DNA of 64,000 bases from Ecdyonurus torrentis. Lineage: Eukaryota > Arthropoda > Insecta > Ephemeroptera > Heptageniidae. The notes under the pieces were generated by a model. That model did no database searches. It saw nothing but the letters and a program-made list of their open reading frames with translations, and was not told the origin of the DNA. The stretch covers positions 877,572-941,571 of the forward strand of contig OX439133.1 of assembly GCA_949318235.1 (NCBI GenBank). The letters are read 5' to 3'. The position numbers and the translations under genes are program-made. Positions 37,955-50,400 of this stretch are shown piece by piece (positions within the stretch are counted from its first letter, which is position 1; every line of letters begins with the position of its first letter).

Positions 37955-38180
37955 GAAGTAATTTATGCTGCATTTATGTCATTATAGCATAAATAATGCT
38001 AAATTAGAACAACATAAATAATTATGCTGCACAACATAATAGTTATGCTATATAACATAGTTATTATATTATGCAATATAGCAAAGATTATGCTGTATTG
38101 AACAAATTGTGCTGAAAATGAGCTATATAGCATAGTTATTACATTACGTATATAGTTATTTTTGTACGTGTGGCATAACA
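37955..38180. repeat. Family B repeat, intact reference for the Polinton target site
   Basis: Reads AGTAATTTATGCTGCATTTATGTCATTATAGCATAAATAATGCTAAATTAGAACAACATAAATAATTATGC. The CATAAA here occupies the position where the Polinton inserted in the copy at 45,090-60,625. Confidence 0.75.
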
Positions 38181-38195
38181 AAATAAAATGAATAT

Positions 38196-38483
38196 AGGGT
38201 GTAAGCATTCATGTTAAAGTCAACGCCATGTTGGATAACTCAATAACATGGGCAGCATAGGAAAATAACTTATTTTGAAACTTTTTGAGAGCATTGATGT
38301 TGTTAATAGGTTGAATTAGTATCTCAAATTTGTTAGAAAAATAGCATGACAAAAAATTAGCCGATGTCCCATGTATCAAAGAAAATTGGCTAAAATGAAG
38401 TTTATCCTATGCTGAGCAATGTTATTCACTACTCCAGTATGGCCTCCAAGCGCATTAGATATGACGTCATGAGGATACACCCT
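38196..38483. mobile_element. Family A MITE, copy 8
   Basis: AGGGTGTAAGCATTCATGTTAAAGTC at the left and ATGACGTCATGAGGATACACCCT at the right. It lies directly next to the family B copy at 37,955-38,180. Confidence 0.85.
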
Positions 38484-38740
38484 GTACGAATGAAGTTGCT
38501 GGAATTGCGGTAGCAGAACTATTTATATTTATACTATATTATTATTTTAATTATATAATTTTTTTTTCCGTATATGGATTAGCTTGAATGAGGTTAAATT
38601 ATTAATTATTATAGAATACATGAGCCGTGTAAATAAATATACTCTAGGGATACAAAAAATAATAGTGCACTTTTTTTACTAATGCACTTTGAACTTTAGT
38701 ATTGTCAATTTTTTATTTCTTTCTTCTTCTACTGTTTTAT

Positions 38741-38885
<145 letters not shown>

Positions 38886-39079
38886 ATCACGTCAAAGCAG
38901 CTTACATAAGATCACATTTGAAGTACATCCAGATTTTCTTGTCTTCTCGCTATACACTAAGAAAATAAATATCTAGCATTAAAAAAAAAAAGCTAGATAT
39001 CGGTGGTGATTTAGAAAATACTAGAAAAAGAACAGGACCCCTTATTTAAGAAAATATTTAAAAAAAAAAAAAAAAAAAA

Positions 39080-39275
39080 TCAGTTTTATAGATGTAACTC
39101 TTCAGTACAAACCAATATCTTGGTTGACAAAAGTTTAAACAGTAACTTGTTAGTATAAACGTTATTTCTACAGTGGTACTATAAATAGTTAGCTCTGCAC
39201 ATCTTAAAAAACTTTGTATATAATTATCTAACAAATTTATTATAAAAAAAGTCTGAATAAACTTTTTAGTTACTT
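39080..39275. repeat. Family H repeat
   Basis: AGTTTTATAGATGTAACTCTTCAGTACAAACCAATATCTTGGTTGACAAAAGTTTAAACAG, matching 4,936-5,110. It abuts the degraded family A copy 9. Confidence 0.7.
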
Positions 39276-39289
39276 ATTTTGTGTAGCGT

Positions 39290-39576
39290 ATTTCCATTTG
39301 CATCCATCTTAAAGTCGACGCCATGTTGGCTCACTTAATAACATGTACTGCTATATTAAAATGACACATATTTCCAGTTTAAAAATAGTAAGCAATAGTT
39401 TTGAGAGCATTGATGTTGTTAATATAGCTTCAGTTTTAAGTATATGCGAACAAAATAATAATGAAAAATTATTTTCCAAATAATATTGCCATAAAACAAT
39501 ATGTTATTCTATGCAAGGCAATGTTATAAATTGCTCCAATATGGAGTTGAAGCGCATTCAGTAAGATATACACCCT
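39290..39576. mobile_element. Family A MITE, copy 9 (degraded)
   Basis: The left end is altered (TTGCATCCATCTTAAAGTCGACGCC). The right end GATATACACCCT is kept, but the TGACGTCA core is lost. An older copy. Confidence 0.65.
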
Positions 39577-39700
39577 ATATAATCATATAGCTCTTCAATA
39601 TATAGATTTTCAGAAAATTATGTGTATCTTATATCTTATACAATAATACTCGATATGATTATACCTTTCAGATTTACGCTACTATACGTAATAGCGACAT

Positions 39701-39925
39701 AGTTTTGATCACAGTAGCTGTTAGTTTTTCCAGTGTAGCAGTAGATTTGGATGTGTCTCATACTTGATCCTAATTTAAGCTAACTCCCTCCACCCCACAG
39801 CTAGCTAGATATTACTAACATGTTCTGATCACAGTAGCTGTTAGTTTTGCCAGTGTAGCAGTAGATTTGGATGTCTCATACTTGATCCTAATTGAAGCTA
39901 ACTCCCTCCCCACAGCTAGCTGTCG
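39701..39925. repeat. Tandem duplication, ~120-bp period
   Basis: GATCACAGTAGCTGTTAGTTTTKCCAGTGTAGCAGTAGATTTGGATGT begins at 39,707 and again at 39,827. Each copy ends with CTAACTCCCTCC and a CCCACAGCTAGCT block. The segment after it (to about 40,020) is less AT-rich, but no exon could be defined. Confidence 0.8.
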
Positions 39926-40200
39926 GTCCCTAGGGGGTGAAACTGTCGTCCTAGTTTTGTCCATTATAAGATATAAACTAACCTTGGTGTAATTCCTTTG
40001 CACGAGGGAGGTGAATCAAAGCCGAAGAAACTACTCGGGAGCATTGTATACTCCGCTAATATCTATAGTGAGAAAATAAAAACAAAAATTAAGATTATGA
40101 ACTGCAAAAATGTAAGACAAAAACTGGGCTACTTTTTAAGTTACATTAACAAATAAAATCAAATAAATAAAATATTAACAAAATAAATGTTGTTTCCTTT

Positions 40201-40345
<145 letters not shown>

Positions 40346-41252
40346 CTCACATTTCCCAATATTTCCCTCATTTATTTTTTTCTTTTAAACTTTTGTACAA
40401 AATAAATCTTGATTGAAAATTTTCTTAAAAGGTAAAACATAAAACAGTTCAAACACAGTGGAAAGCTAATCAATTTTAAAACCCACGTGACTAACAAATA
40501 TTGAAAAGTTACATTATGCTTGGACATTGGCGACTATTGACAACTAATTAATATAAAATATTACACAAACTTTATTAAGACCTTTTTCTCAGGTGAACTT
40601 ATTACAAGTTTTTTCCTTGTTTTACCTTTTTGTCTTTATTTTGCTGCTATTTTAATTACAAATCAAGTAATGAAATTTATAAGACGCCCACTCAGAGTAC
40701 TGAGAGTACAAAGTTGCATGGCTATATATTTTTTATCTCACAATGATGCGTGATCGCAAATTGCGGGTGGAAATAATTTGAATACATATATTGTAAGTTA
40801 TATTAATAATAATAAAATAATAGTCAAAAAATATATGTTTTTTTTTTAAATAATGTAAGCTGGTAGAGATAAAAAAAAACTGTACATGCAAAGTACAGCA
40901 CATTTGCAGAGTTAAGATAATAATAATAATAGTTCTTTATTGGGTTTAAAATGAGAAAGTACATTATATATATATAAAAAAAGAGACAAAAATAAAAGTA
41001 ATGTAACCCAACAAGGTTATGAGAAAAAGGCAAAATGCCTATACACTGTATAAGTGATCTCACACTTTTATCAGAAAAACTGCTTCGTCAATAAATAACA
41101 TAAAATACATATATTAACAAAAATAAACAAGTGACGAGATGAATACATTTGCTAGTACAGGGTGCATATATGATATTCAAAAGGACAAATATAGTGGTGT
41201 GCTACCTGTTAAACTTTTAAAATCGTATAAATTATGAAAAAGTTTATCATAA

Positions 41253-41283
<31 letters not shown>

Positions 41284-41414
41284 TCCAATACAAAAAAAGA
41301 AATAATACAAGCCTCAAATAATCCTGAAATGTTACGTATGGAGAAAGCAAGAATATAAACTAAAATAATGCTAAGCGTATAAAAAAAATTTTTTTCCAGA
41401 ATAATTATTTCAAT

Positions 41415-41416
<2 letters not shown>

Positions 41417-41498
<82 letters not shown>

Positions 41499-41631
41499 TT
41501 CGTTCCTCGTTTTATCTTTTTGTGTTTTCTTTCTTTTTTTTTTCTTTAAATTCTTTGACCTCATATTTGAAATAAATGAAATATATTTTAATTTTCAAAT
41601 TTACAAGAATCTACTCTCTCTCTCTCTCTCT

Positions 41632-41696
<65 letters not shown>

Positions 41697-41707
41697 TCTC
41701 TCTCTCA
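41417..41707. repeat. Two (CT)n microsatellites (41,417-41,494 and 41,613-41,707)
   Basis: Two CT tracts are separated by about 120 bp of AT-rich sequence. Open frames across them are artefacts. Confidence 0.95.
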
Positions 41708-43166
41708 TCTCACTCATGTAATGTAAAATTGGTTTTCCTTTTCGTTTAATTTCATTTTTGATATTTTGTTTCGAAGTTTCTTAAGTAACAAAAATCTGTC
41801 AGAAAGCAAAACTTTGAAGCCAAAGGAAAATTGGCTTCCACAAAAACATGCGAATCAAACTTTTAGGAAAAGACATTAAAATAAAATATTAATAATTACT
41901 TTCCTGTTTTTCCCTTGATTTCTATTGGTCAATTAGGACCAATCACTACTTTTTAATTAAATCAAAATTTTAATTGTAAACTTTTAAAGATGTGTACTTT
42001 CTCTTTCTCTCTCTCTTTCTCTCCATCTCTTTCAATAATAATTAGTAATATATTAATTTTGTCCACTTTTCATTTATTTCCAAAATAAAAAATCTTTGAG
42101 TTTTCTTTGACAAATTTGACTATGCTTTTAATTAATTATACTTAATTAAGTTTTTTTTTTTTTTTTTTTTTTATTTTTTTTACCTTGGCTTTTTGATATT
42201 TTGTGACCAAAAGCTTTCATCAAAATAAAAGTAATTCATCTTTTCCTCTCCCTAATATTTCACTTTTTAACACTTCCCTCTTACAAATGTCAACGTAATT
42301 AATCCATTAGCCTAAATCAAGTTAAAAATCAAGATTTACCATGTATTTTTGTTATTTCTTGTTTGTGGGCATTTTTTTACAAGTTTTTTTTTTTTTAATT
42401 TTTTTATTTAATTAGCATTTACTTATATATTTTGTTGTTTTGTTAATAATAATTGTTATTTTAGATAAAACGGACTTTTTTTATTTTTTAGTTATTTATT
42501 TTCATGTTGTATTAAATATTTTTCCTCGCTAATATCCTTCAGCAATATTTTTCATTTCAAAAAGCAATGAGATAAAACCAGAAAGTGTAAAATTAAATAT
42601 AATATTTTTTGGCAAACGTTTTTTTATTTTATTTATTTAGGTAGCACATAATACAGAATTATCATTATATAATTCTTTTTCTAACATTTCTTTTATAAAA
42701 AGCCTTATATATTAATTTTAAATTGTTAATAATTTTAATATCTGATGGTCACAGGACCTCAATGTACCATGGACTTGCGAATGACGTCACAAAGTAGGGG
42801 GCACACTTTGAAAGTCTAGAGAAATGAGTTTTCAGAAATTAGACAAAGTTATTTATCGTTAGCAAGTCAAATCATTTCTTCAAATCACATTATTTCACAT
42901 TCAAAGTTAAATTATTTCCATAAGAAATTCGTTAAAGTATTATGATTTATTATATTACAATTAAAATAAAATATAAATTTACTATTATTTTATTTTTACG
43001 ATGCATTTCCTATGTTTCGTTAATTTATTTTTTATTATCATAATTTAAATTTTGTAGCTTCAATTAATTACTTTCTACCTATATCATTTTATTTTTAGAC
43101 TGATTTTAAATAAAACACACATTTTTTTTAATCAGAGCCGGTAGTCGAATGCATCTAATGTTATTT

Positions 43167-43211
<45 letters not shown>

Positions 43212-44080
43212 GAAATGATATATTTGCTGTCAATAATTTAAACATTTTATTTCTGTCATAAGTCAATAGGAGGGGCAAATTTGCATAAAAAAGGCGTAAT
43301 AATAATAAGAGAAAACTACTGCACTACGAACACAAGAATAATACGTATAGACAAACTTTGACGTGTTTTTACGTTATATAATAATAACAAAGCTTTGCCT
43401 GTACCGCTATATTGCAATGAATAAAGTTGCTCAAAACATTGCCCATAATTTGCATACTAACTTGATTGAAATATCAGATATATTTTCACCCCTCGTACTT
43501 TGATATAGTGCTAAATATTCGCACGCCATAGAGGGGTGAATTTTCTTTAACTAATTAGTGTAATCTGATTGTCACTAATTAAAAACTAGGGGTTGGGGGG
43601 GAAGAGTAAACAATAGAGAGTGGAGGTAGTAAATATAAGTGAGATTAACAAATTTTATTGGTTTTACTCTTTAAAAATTTATTTGGAACAAAAAAAAATA
43701 ACTCATTTTTCAATAAAAAAAATAATAATAAAAAAAAATTATTTCTTTTTATTCTAAAAATTGGTGCTAATTGATAAAAGTGCTATATTTGTACATAATC
43801 GCGTAAAAATGTGTATTTTATGCTAATTTACAATTTCAAGATTTGCTGCAAGTATTTTTTTCAAAAATAGATAAAAGAATAGATATGTTAACTTGAAATA
43901 AAAAATAAATAAATAAAATATAATATTTATATATGAAAAAAAAAAAAAAAAAAAAAACGCCATATTGTAAAGTCTTTTTACTAAAAAAATGATTTCTATT
44001 GGCATATGGAAATAAATATATAAATGAATTTTTGCGTCAACTAAAATCTCAATCTAATAGGATTGTATGGCGTTAAAGAT
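41708..44080. other. Gene-free AT-rich stretch
   Basis: Poly-T runs, short CT repeats at about 41,998-42,025 and a family I fragment at about 42,745. No ORF with recognisable content. Confidence 0.6.
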
Positions 44081-44332
44081 AGACGTAGAACACCTTGAAC
44101 AAAAAATGTGTGCAATATCCTCAGAAACATGAAACTCAACATTGATTTGGCACGCTTTTTATACACTTATAATTATATAGACTTAAATTTGTTAGATAAA
44201 CTATTATTATTTTTTTTTTTAAGATGTGCAGAGCTAACTATTTACCACTGAAGAAATTACATTTATTGTTTAAACTGTTTTCAGCCAAGTTAATGGTTTG
44301 TACTGAAGAGTTATACATCTATATGGTGTGTA

Positions 44333-44627
44333 CGCATGACGTCATTCTGAATGCTTTTTGATGCTCTTCTTTAGCAATGATTAACATTGCTCAGCATAGG
44401 ACAAACTTAGGTTTTGACTATTTTCTTTGGAAAATAAGATATTTTTTTTAGTTATTATAATTTTTCTTGCATACTTGAAACACTTATTCAACCTGTTAAC
44501 AGCATCAATGGTCTCAAAAATATTGCAATGTATTTTTAAACTGGCAAAATGAGTAATATTCCCATACTGGCCAATGTTATTTAGCGCTCACTTATGACGT
44601 CGACTTTAACATGAATGAAACCACTCT
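44333..44627. mobile_element. Family A MITE, copy 10 (inverted)
   Basis: ATGGTGTGTACGCATGACGTCATTCTGAATGC at the left and AACATGAATGAAACCACTCT at the right. It follows a family H fragment. Confidence 0.75.
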
Positions 44628-45215
44628 ATTATGTAACTGAATAATTTGTACAATGCATGTTTTACGTGTATTTCTGCATTATATATGCAGCATTAATTAG
44701 GTAATATATTAGATCTGATTATAGAAACACGTCACTTAAATGTAACATAAAAATCACCTACCCTACACCTAATTTAGGGGAGGAAATGAAATTTACCCTT
44801 TTGATAGAAAGAAAGTGAACTGCAATCGGCGTGTCACATTGCGCTCTATTAGAGCGTAGCGAACTATTTTAAATAAAACAAGGGGGAGAGGGGGGACAAT
44901 TAGAATATGTAAACAAATATCCAGACTTGAGGGGGGAGGTAACCCCTTTCATTGTGCGATATTTTACACATGCTTGCTTGCTATGCAGGTCCTATCTTAT
45001 ATCTCTAGTACTTCAAGTATTGTGTGCACTTTGCTGGCATCATCATATATAAGCTAATTATAATGAAATTGAGCTATTTTACATGTGGACTATAGTATTA
45101 TAATAAATAGATAATGCTAGCTCAATGCAGCACATTTATAAATAACATAATTTATGCTATATTGTACATGGAAATAATAAATTACGTAATTTATGCTGAA
45201 TTTATGGCATTATAG

Positions 45216-45221
45216 CATAAA
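45216..45221 (+). repeat. Left target-site duplication CATAAA of the Polinton
   Basis: The six bases CATAAA directly precede the first base of the left inverted repeat, and the same six follow the last base of the right repeat. Six-base duplications are the known integration product of Polinton integrases. Confidence 0.95.
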
Positions 45222-45573
45222 AGTAGATAAGTATGGATACAGCAGAATGTGGATGCATCCACACATCCACACAAACGAGTGGATGCATCCACACAAGTGT
45301 GGATGCATCCACACAAACTCGCGTACGTCCACGAGGTATAAAAACAAAATGGGGTCGATTTTGTGTGGATTGCTGCTTCTCGCGTACGTCCACGAGGTCA
45401 AAACCCAAGATGGCGGCGATATGGGCGTGGCAGGTGTGTATTAGCGCACGTACACGAGGTAAAAACCAAGATGGCGTCCGATTTGTGTGTAGCAAATGAG
45501 TATTTGCGTACGTACACGAGGCTTGCAACAAGATGGCGACGGACTTGTGTGCAGTCAGTGATTGCTAGCGTAC
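45222..45573 (+). repeat. Left inverted terminal repeat of the Polinton (352 bp)
   Basis: It begins AGTAGATAAG and matches the reverse complement of 60,109-60,460 with no difference found by eye. The first 100 bp carry three copies of the palindrome TGTGGATGCATCCACA. Then come modules starting GCGTACGTCCACGAGG at 45,321, 45,382, 45,444, 45,506 and 45,568, a period of 61-62 bp. Most modules hold an AAGATGGCG-like core. Homology to the right end stops just after GCGTAC of the fifth module. Likely roles are replication origin, integrase binding and promoter; these roles are inferred. Confidence 0.95.
45337..45343 (+). promoter_or_regulatory. Inward TATA-like box in left ITR
   Basis: TATAAAA follows the first GCGTACGTCCACGAGG module and points into the element, toward PolB. 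A mirrored copy lies in the right ITR. Promoter function is inferred from motif and orientation only. Confidence 0.4.
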
Positions 45574-47437
45574 CTACACGGGTTTAAATACACTGAAAAA
45601 TAAAATGGCGGCACATTGTGTAAAGCACTGTGTAGAGTATGTCACTACGTATCTATTTCTGAAGAAATTTTAAAAAAATTCGAATTTAAGCAGATTAGCC
45701 AAAAAAATTTTTTAGTGTAGTTTTTTGAGTGTACATTTTTTTAAACGATTTTTGTCATTGAATGAGTTGTCTATAAGATACATCAGACAGATTTTTTATA
45801 ACTATCTTATTTCCACTAAAACTGATTTTTCATAGTGTAGTTTTCTGAGTGTAGCAATTTTTTTTTACATATTCTTGCTTAATTTTTAATGCTCTATCCA
45901 TATCCGGTTTCATATTTTCTGTAAGATGAGTGGAAGTGCACTTTCAAAGTCGTAAAAATTAATTACTACTATAAATTTTTATTTATAAATTTACTTCCTT
46001 GTTTAAATATTTGCATTTCCTTGTTCGCAAATTCTTCCAAGAACTATAAAATTTATATTAAAATTTTTTTCCGAGAACTATAAAATTTAATTAATTTCTT
46101 TAGCGTGAGAAAGTGGATGTACATATACCACACAGGACCACCCACGATGCTACTGTATTTGAACGACGACCTTCTAAGGCTTTATAATCGCCTGATAGCC
46201 AACTTTAATTTTCAACCTCAAATTTGACTCTTTGAGAGCCAATAACCAATCAATAATGTATGGGATGGTGAAATAAAGTATATAGGGTGGTATATATGAC
46301 CGATACCTTCCAGAATATTCGTTAAAAAAAATTAACCCCACCCACCCCCTTACTGCATGTACTGCTATATGCAATGCTATATACAGTGCTACATTGTGCT
46401 GGACGTCTATTACGAGGGTGGCTGCCGATGGAGAAGGTTGTTCCAATTGAGGTGCTCCTGTGGTGACCCGAGTTCGACTCTCAAGTGAGTATACTATAGA
46501 TAATTTTATTTTAACCTTGTATATTATTTTTTCTTTGTTCAAAATAAATTTAAGAGTAATTATTCAATGCTATATTGAATTGAGAAAATAAAATACTTTT
46601 CATTTTTGTTAAAAATAATCTAACATGAGCGATTAATATACATATTTGCACTTATCATGTAAATAGAAAAAAAAATGACCTTGGTGTGTTAAAATATTGT
46701 TAACTAACGTGTGTAGGGTAATTTTTTAAAAAAATATTTAATATAAAAAAATAAGAATGAGCTTGATAATGTTTTGTTTCACTTATATTATAAGTGAGAA
46801 AAAAAAATATTTATTTCATATATGTGTGTATGATATATGAATTATTTTTGAATTACTATGGAAAAGTAAAGAGAAAAGAGTAAATGTTATAAAGCTAAGT
46901 AAAAATATATAACGTTGACTATATTTCTCTTTCAATGCTATAGTGTGAACAAGTTATACTAACTTGAGTTACAATACGCAAGAAAAATTAGAAATGTCTT
47001 TCAAATGTGTGCAAGCAAGGAAATATATTTTTTCATATACTATTAATAATAAAATTATAACTAATTTTTGTGCTAACTCAAGGCCACTAACTCAAGGCCA
47101 GTGGGACAGCAATACAGTATATAGCAACTAGCGATTATATATGATAGGAAAAATATATTTATCTCTCAACTGTGCACTAGCAAGCAATAATATATTTTTA
47201 TTATAATAGTTATAGAAAATTTTAACTTTTTTTTTTTTTTTTGCAATATAAATTTTCTCAAGGCCAGAGCGATAGCAATACATAGTAACTTTAGTTTAAA
47301 TATTAAAATTAAAATGTCCATTAAATGAGTACTAGCTACTACTTTATAATAAAGTATACCTTTAAACTTCAGACACACATCATATCGTAACAAAATATTC
47401 ATTTATCTTTCTTTCTGTTTCATTTATAGCCTCAACG
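45574..47437 (+). other. Polinton left subterminal leader region
   Basis: This is 1.86 kb without a convincing ORF between the ITR and PolB. It holds a degenerate fifth ITR module with another ATGGCGGC, a TTTAAATA at about 45,585, and a direct repeat of TAGTGTAGTTTT-TGAGTGTA at about 45,714 and 45,836. A probable 5'-UTR intron sits at 46,485-47,429: donor CTCAA|GTGAGT, and a pyrimidine-rich stretch ending TTTATAG eight bases before the PolB ATG. The longest antisense frame (46,174-46,542) starts at TTG and is not credible. Confidence 0.5.
46485..47429 (+). other. Putative 5'-UTR intron of the PolB transcript
   Basis: The donor GTGAGTAT at 46,485 is close to consensus. The acceptor ends TTTCTTTCTGTTTCATTTATAG at 47,429, directly ahead of CCTCAACGATG. 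Length is 945 bp. RNA evidence is lacking, so this rests on splice-site quality and position alone. Confidence 0.35.
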
Positions 47438-50400
47438 ATGTCGAACAGTAAGCAAGTGGTTCCCAGCATCAAGTGTGATCACTGCGAGTTGCTATTTAAA
47501 GAAAAAAAGGACGTCCAACTCCATAGTTTTTACAAGCATGGAAAAAACATTTTCCCCTGTGAGAATTGTGGCGAGTTTTTCTCTAACATACAAAACAGAA
47601 AGAGACATCAAGCCATTAGCTGTAAACATAATAGTGAAAACCAAGCTAAAAGAGTGAGAAGAGAGGAGAATGATACTGCTGAAATAGAAACTGCAGGGCC
47701 TAGTAAATTAGCATGTAAAAATTGTAATGCGACTTTTAGTAGAACTGATGCACTCAAAAGACATACAGCAAAATATTGTAAATTACAAGGTGGTAGAAAT
47801 GTATTTAGAGAAACAACTTTAACTTCAAACGCTGCCAATGTTTCAACTAGCAAAAACGTTGAGCCGCAAGCTTCAACTTCTACCCAAGCTCCAAGTATTG
47901 TCAATGTTGCAGCGACACGCAACGTGGACTCTCCACAAGTCAGACAGCAGGCGCAAGCAACTGCAGCCACTGCTTCAAGCCAAGAAGCTTCACATTCTCA
48001 AAATAATGAAAACATTGACCCTGCCTCACACCAGAAAGAGAAAGAAACAACTGAGACTGTAGAAATTGATGCTTCAGAGGCTGTCGATGAAAATAATTTG
48101 GCTGATATGAATAGTGAGTTTAAAAAACTTTTAGATACTAGTGAAATTGTGTGTTTAGAATCAGCATTTGAAAGTAGAATTTGCACATATAAAATTGTAA
48201 ATAAGAGTGAAGAGCATGATCCTCTAAAATATTTAAATTCAAAGTCAAGTATAATACAGCATATCATACAGAAAGAGTTACTAATCAAGCAGTGTTTGAA
48301 AGTAAATGTGAGGTTTGAAGTTGAGCATGAAAATTTACGAGGTGAAATCCAAGAAAAAAACTTCAAAACAATGAATGTAGCAATTTATAGAGAAAGTGAT
48401 TTAAATGACTATGTTGCAAAAACATATGACAAGTTGCAACGTGAAATGAGTGAGTTCCAAGGAAAAGGTAGTGGCTGGACAGTTTCTAAAGTGCAAGGCA
48501 TAGAAGTTCGTGTAAATAAATTCAATCCTCTTAGAGGCAATGGTTACATTCATTTGCCTGAAAGCTTACGTAAACGCAACGCAGTTGTAAATATACAAAA
48601 CAATGACTCACATTGTTTCAAATATTCAGTTTTAGCAAAGTTAGTCACAGAATCACGCCCAGAGAGCTACGATTATTCTAAAATGTCAAACAAATATAAC
48701 TTTAAATGTATAAATGCTCCTACTAAGCTGAGTGAGATCCCTACTTTTGAAACAGTAAACCACATGAGTATTAACGTATTCGGTTTAGATGAAAATGACA
48801 AAGTATTTCCTTTAAAAGTTTGTGAAACTGAATTAGAAGATCATAGAGATTTATTGTTTTTAACTGACAAATACGGTTCAACTCACTTTTGTTATATTTC
48901 TGATTTCGATAGGCTCGTAACATCTCAGCTTAGTAAGAGAAGAAATAGAAAAAGTATTTGTAAAAGATGTTTTACATTTTATTACAAAGACAGAAATGGT
49001 GAAGAAAACTTGAAAAAGCATAAAGAATTATGTAGCAAGAGAAAAGTTGCTAGAATTTTAATGCCTGATCAAGAGCATTCTGAAATAAAGTTTAAAAACG
49101 TTGAACATTCTCTTCGCTTACCAATAGTTCTTTATGCAGATTTCGAGAGTACTTTAAAAAAAGTTGACAGTTGTATGCCAAACCCGAACGAATCTAGCAC
49201 CACTTCTACTCAAGTGCATGATCTTATGAGTTATTGTGTTCATATTAAAACTCACGGGTTAAATGAAGCAGAAAAAAAGTATCTGCCAAAAGAACCATTC
49301 ACGTATAGAAAAAAGTGTGAAGATGATGATATTGGAGCTCACTTTGTAAAATATATACAAAAGATAGCAAACATAGTAAAAGAGATCTATGCCAAGCAAG
49401 ATCCTATGAATTCACTTACAGTGGCGGAAAAAGTCTCGTATGCTGCTGCTAAAGAATGCTACTTATGTAATAATTTGTTTACTGCTAGCAACTACAAAGT
49501 GAGAGACCATGATCACATCACGGGTGCTTATAGGGGTGCCTGTCATAACATTTGTAACTTAAATAATAGGAAGCCGAGAGTAATGCCCATATTCTTTCAC
49601 GGTCTGTCTAATTACGATTCCCATTTCATTGTAAAAAAATTAAATGTGATTCCAGGCGATGTTGAAGTGATCCCAAACACTGAGGAGAAGTATATAAGTT
49701 TTACTAAAAAAATTGGAAACATTAAATGTAGATTTCTCGACAGCCTCAGATTTATGCCATCTAGTCTGTCTACTCTGGCAAATAATTTACCTCGCGATGC
49801 ATTCATGGAAACAGCTAAAAATAGCAACGTATCAAAAGAGCAGTTGCAGCTCTTACTTCGCAAAGGTGTTTATTGCTATGACTATACAGATTCCCTTGAT
49901 AAGTTGAAAGAAACGTCTCTGCCTGCTAAAGAAATGTTTAGAAGCTTGCTCACAGAGTCAGACATAAGTGATGAGGATTATCTTCATGCTCAGACTGTTT
50001 GGGATCAGTTCAATATAAAAACTCTCGGCGAATATAGTGACTTGTATCTTAGAACTGATGTTTTGATCCTTGCTGATGTGTTCGAACGCTTTCGCGACTT
50101 ATGTTTAAAAAATTATGAACTTGATCCATGCTATTACTTCACAGCTCCGGGTCTTGCGTGGGATGCTGCATTGAAAAAAACTAAAGTCACTCTTGAACTA
50201 TTGCAGGATTACGATATGTTGCTGATGTTCGAGGAGGGAATACGCGGTGGCTTCACCACTTGTGTCACTCGTCACGCTGTTGCCAACAATCCATACTTGG
50301 AAAATTTCGATCCAAGTAAACCGACACAATATATATTTTACGGAGACAGTAATAATTTATATGGTGGAGCCATGATAAATCACCTGCCTTATGGAGGGTT

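Noticed and set aside
39815..40003. 62-codon minus-strand frame with balanced composition
   Set aside because: Overlaps one unit of a tandem duplication; no motif, splice structure or matching second exon found.
45193..45587. Open frames of 60-109 codons in the ITRs, duplicated at 60,101-60,469
   Set aside because: They occur in several frames and both strands of the same repeat, have no motif, and are best explained by the 61-62 bp module structure.
46461..46484. tRNA B-box-like GAGTTCGACTC before the 46,485 donor
   Set aside because: No A box, acceptor stem or cloverleaf could be formed around it.
46174..46542. 122-codon minus-strand frame in the PolB leader
   Set aside because: Starts at TTG, has no recognisable domain, and overlaps the proposed 5'-UTR exon and intron.
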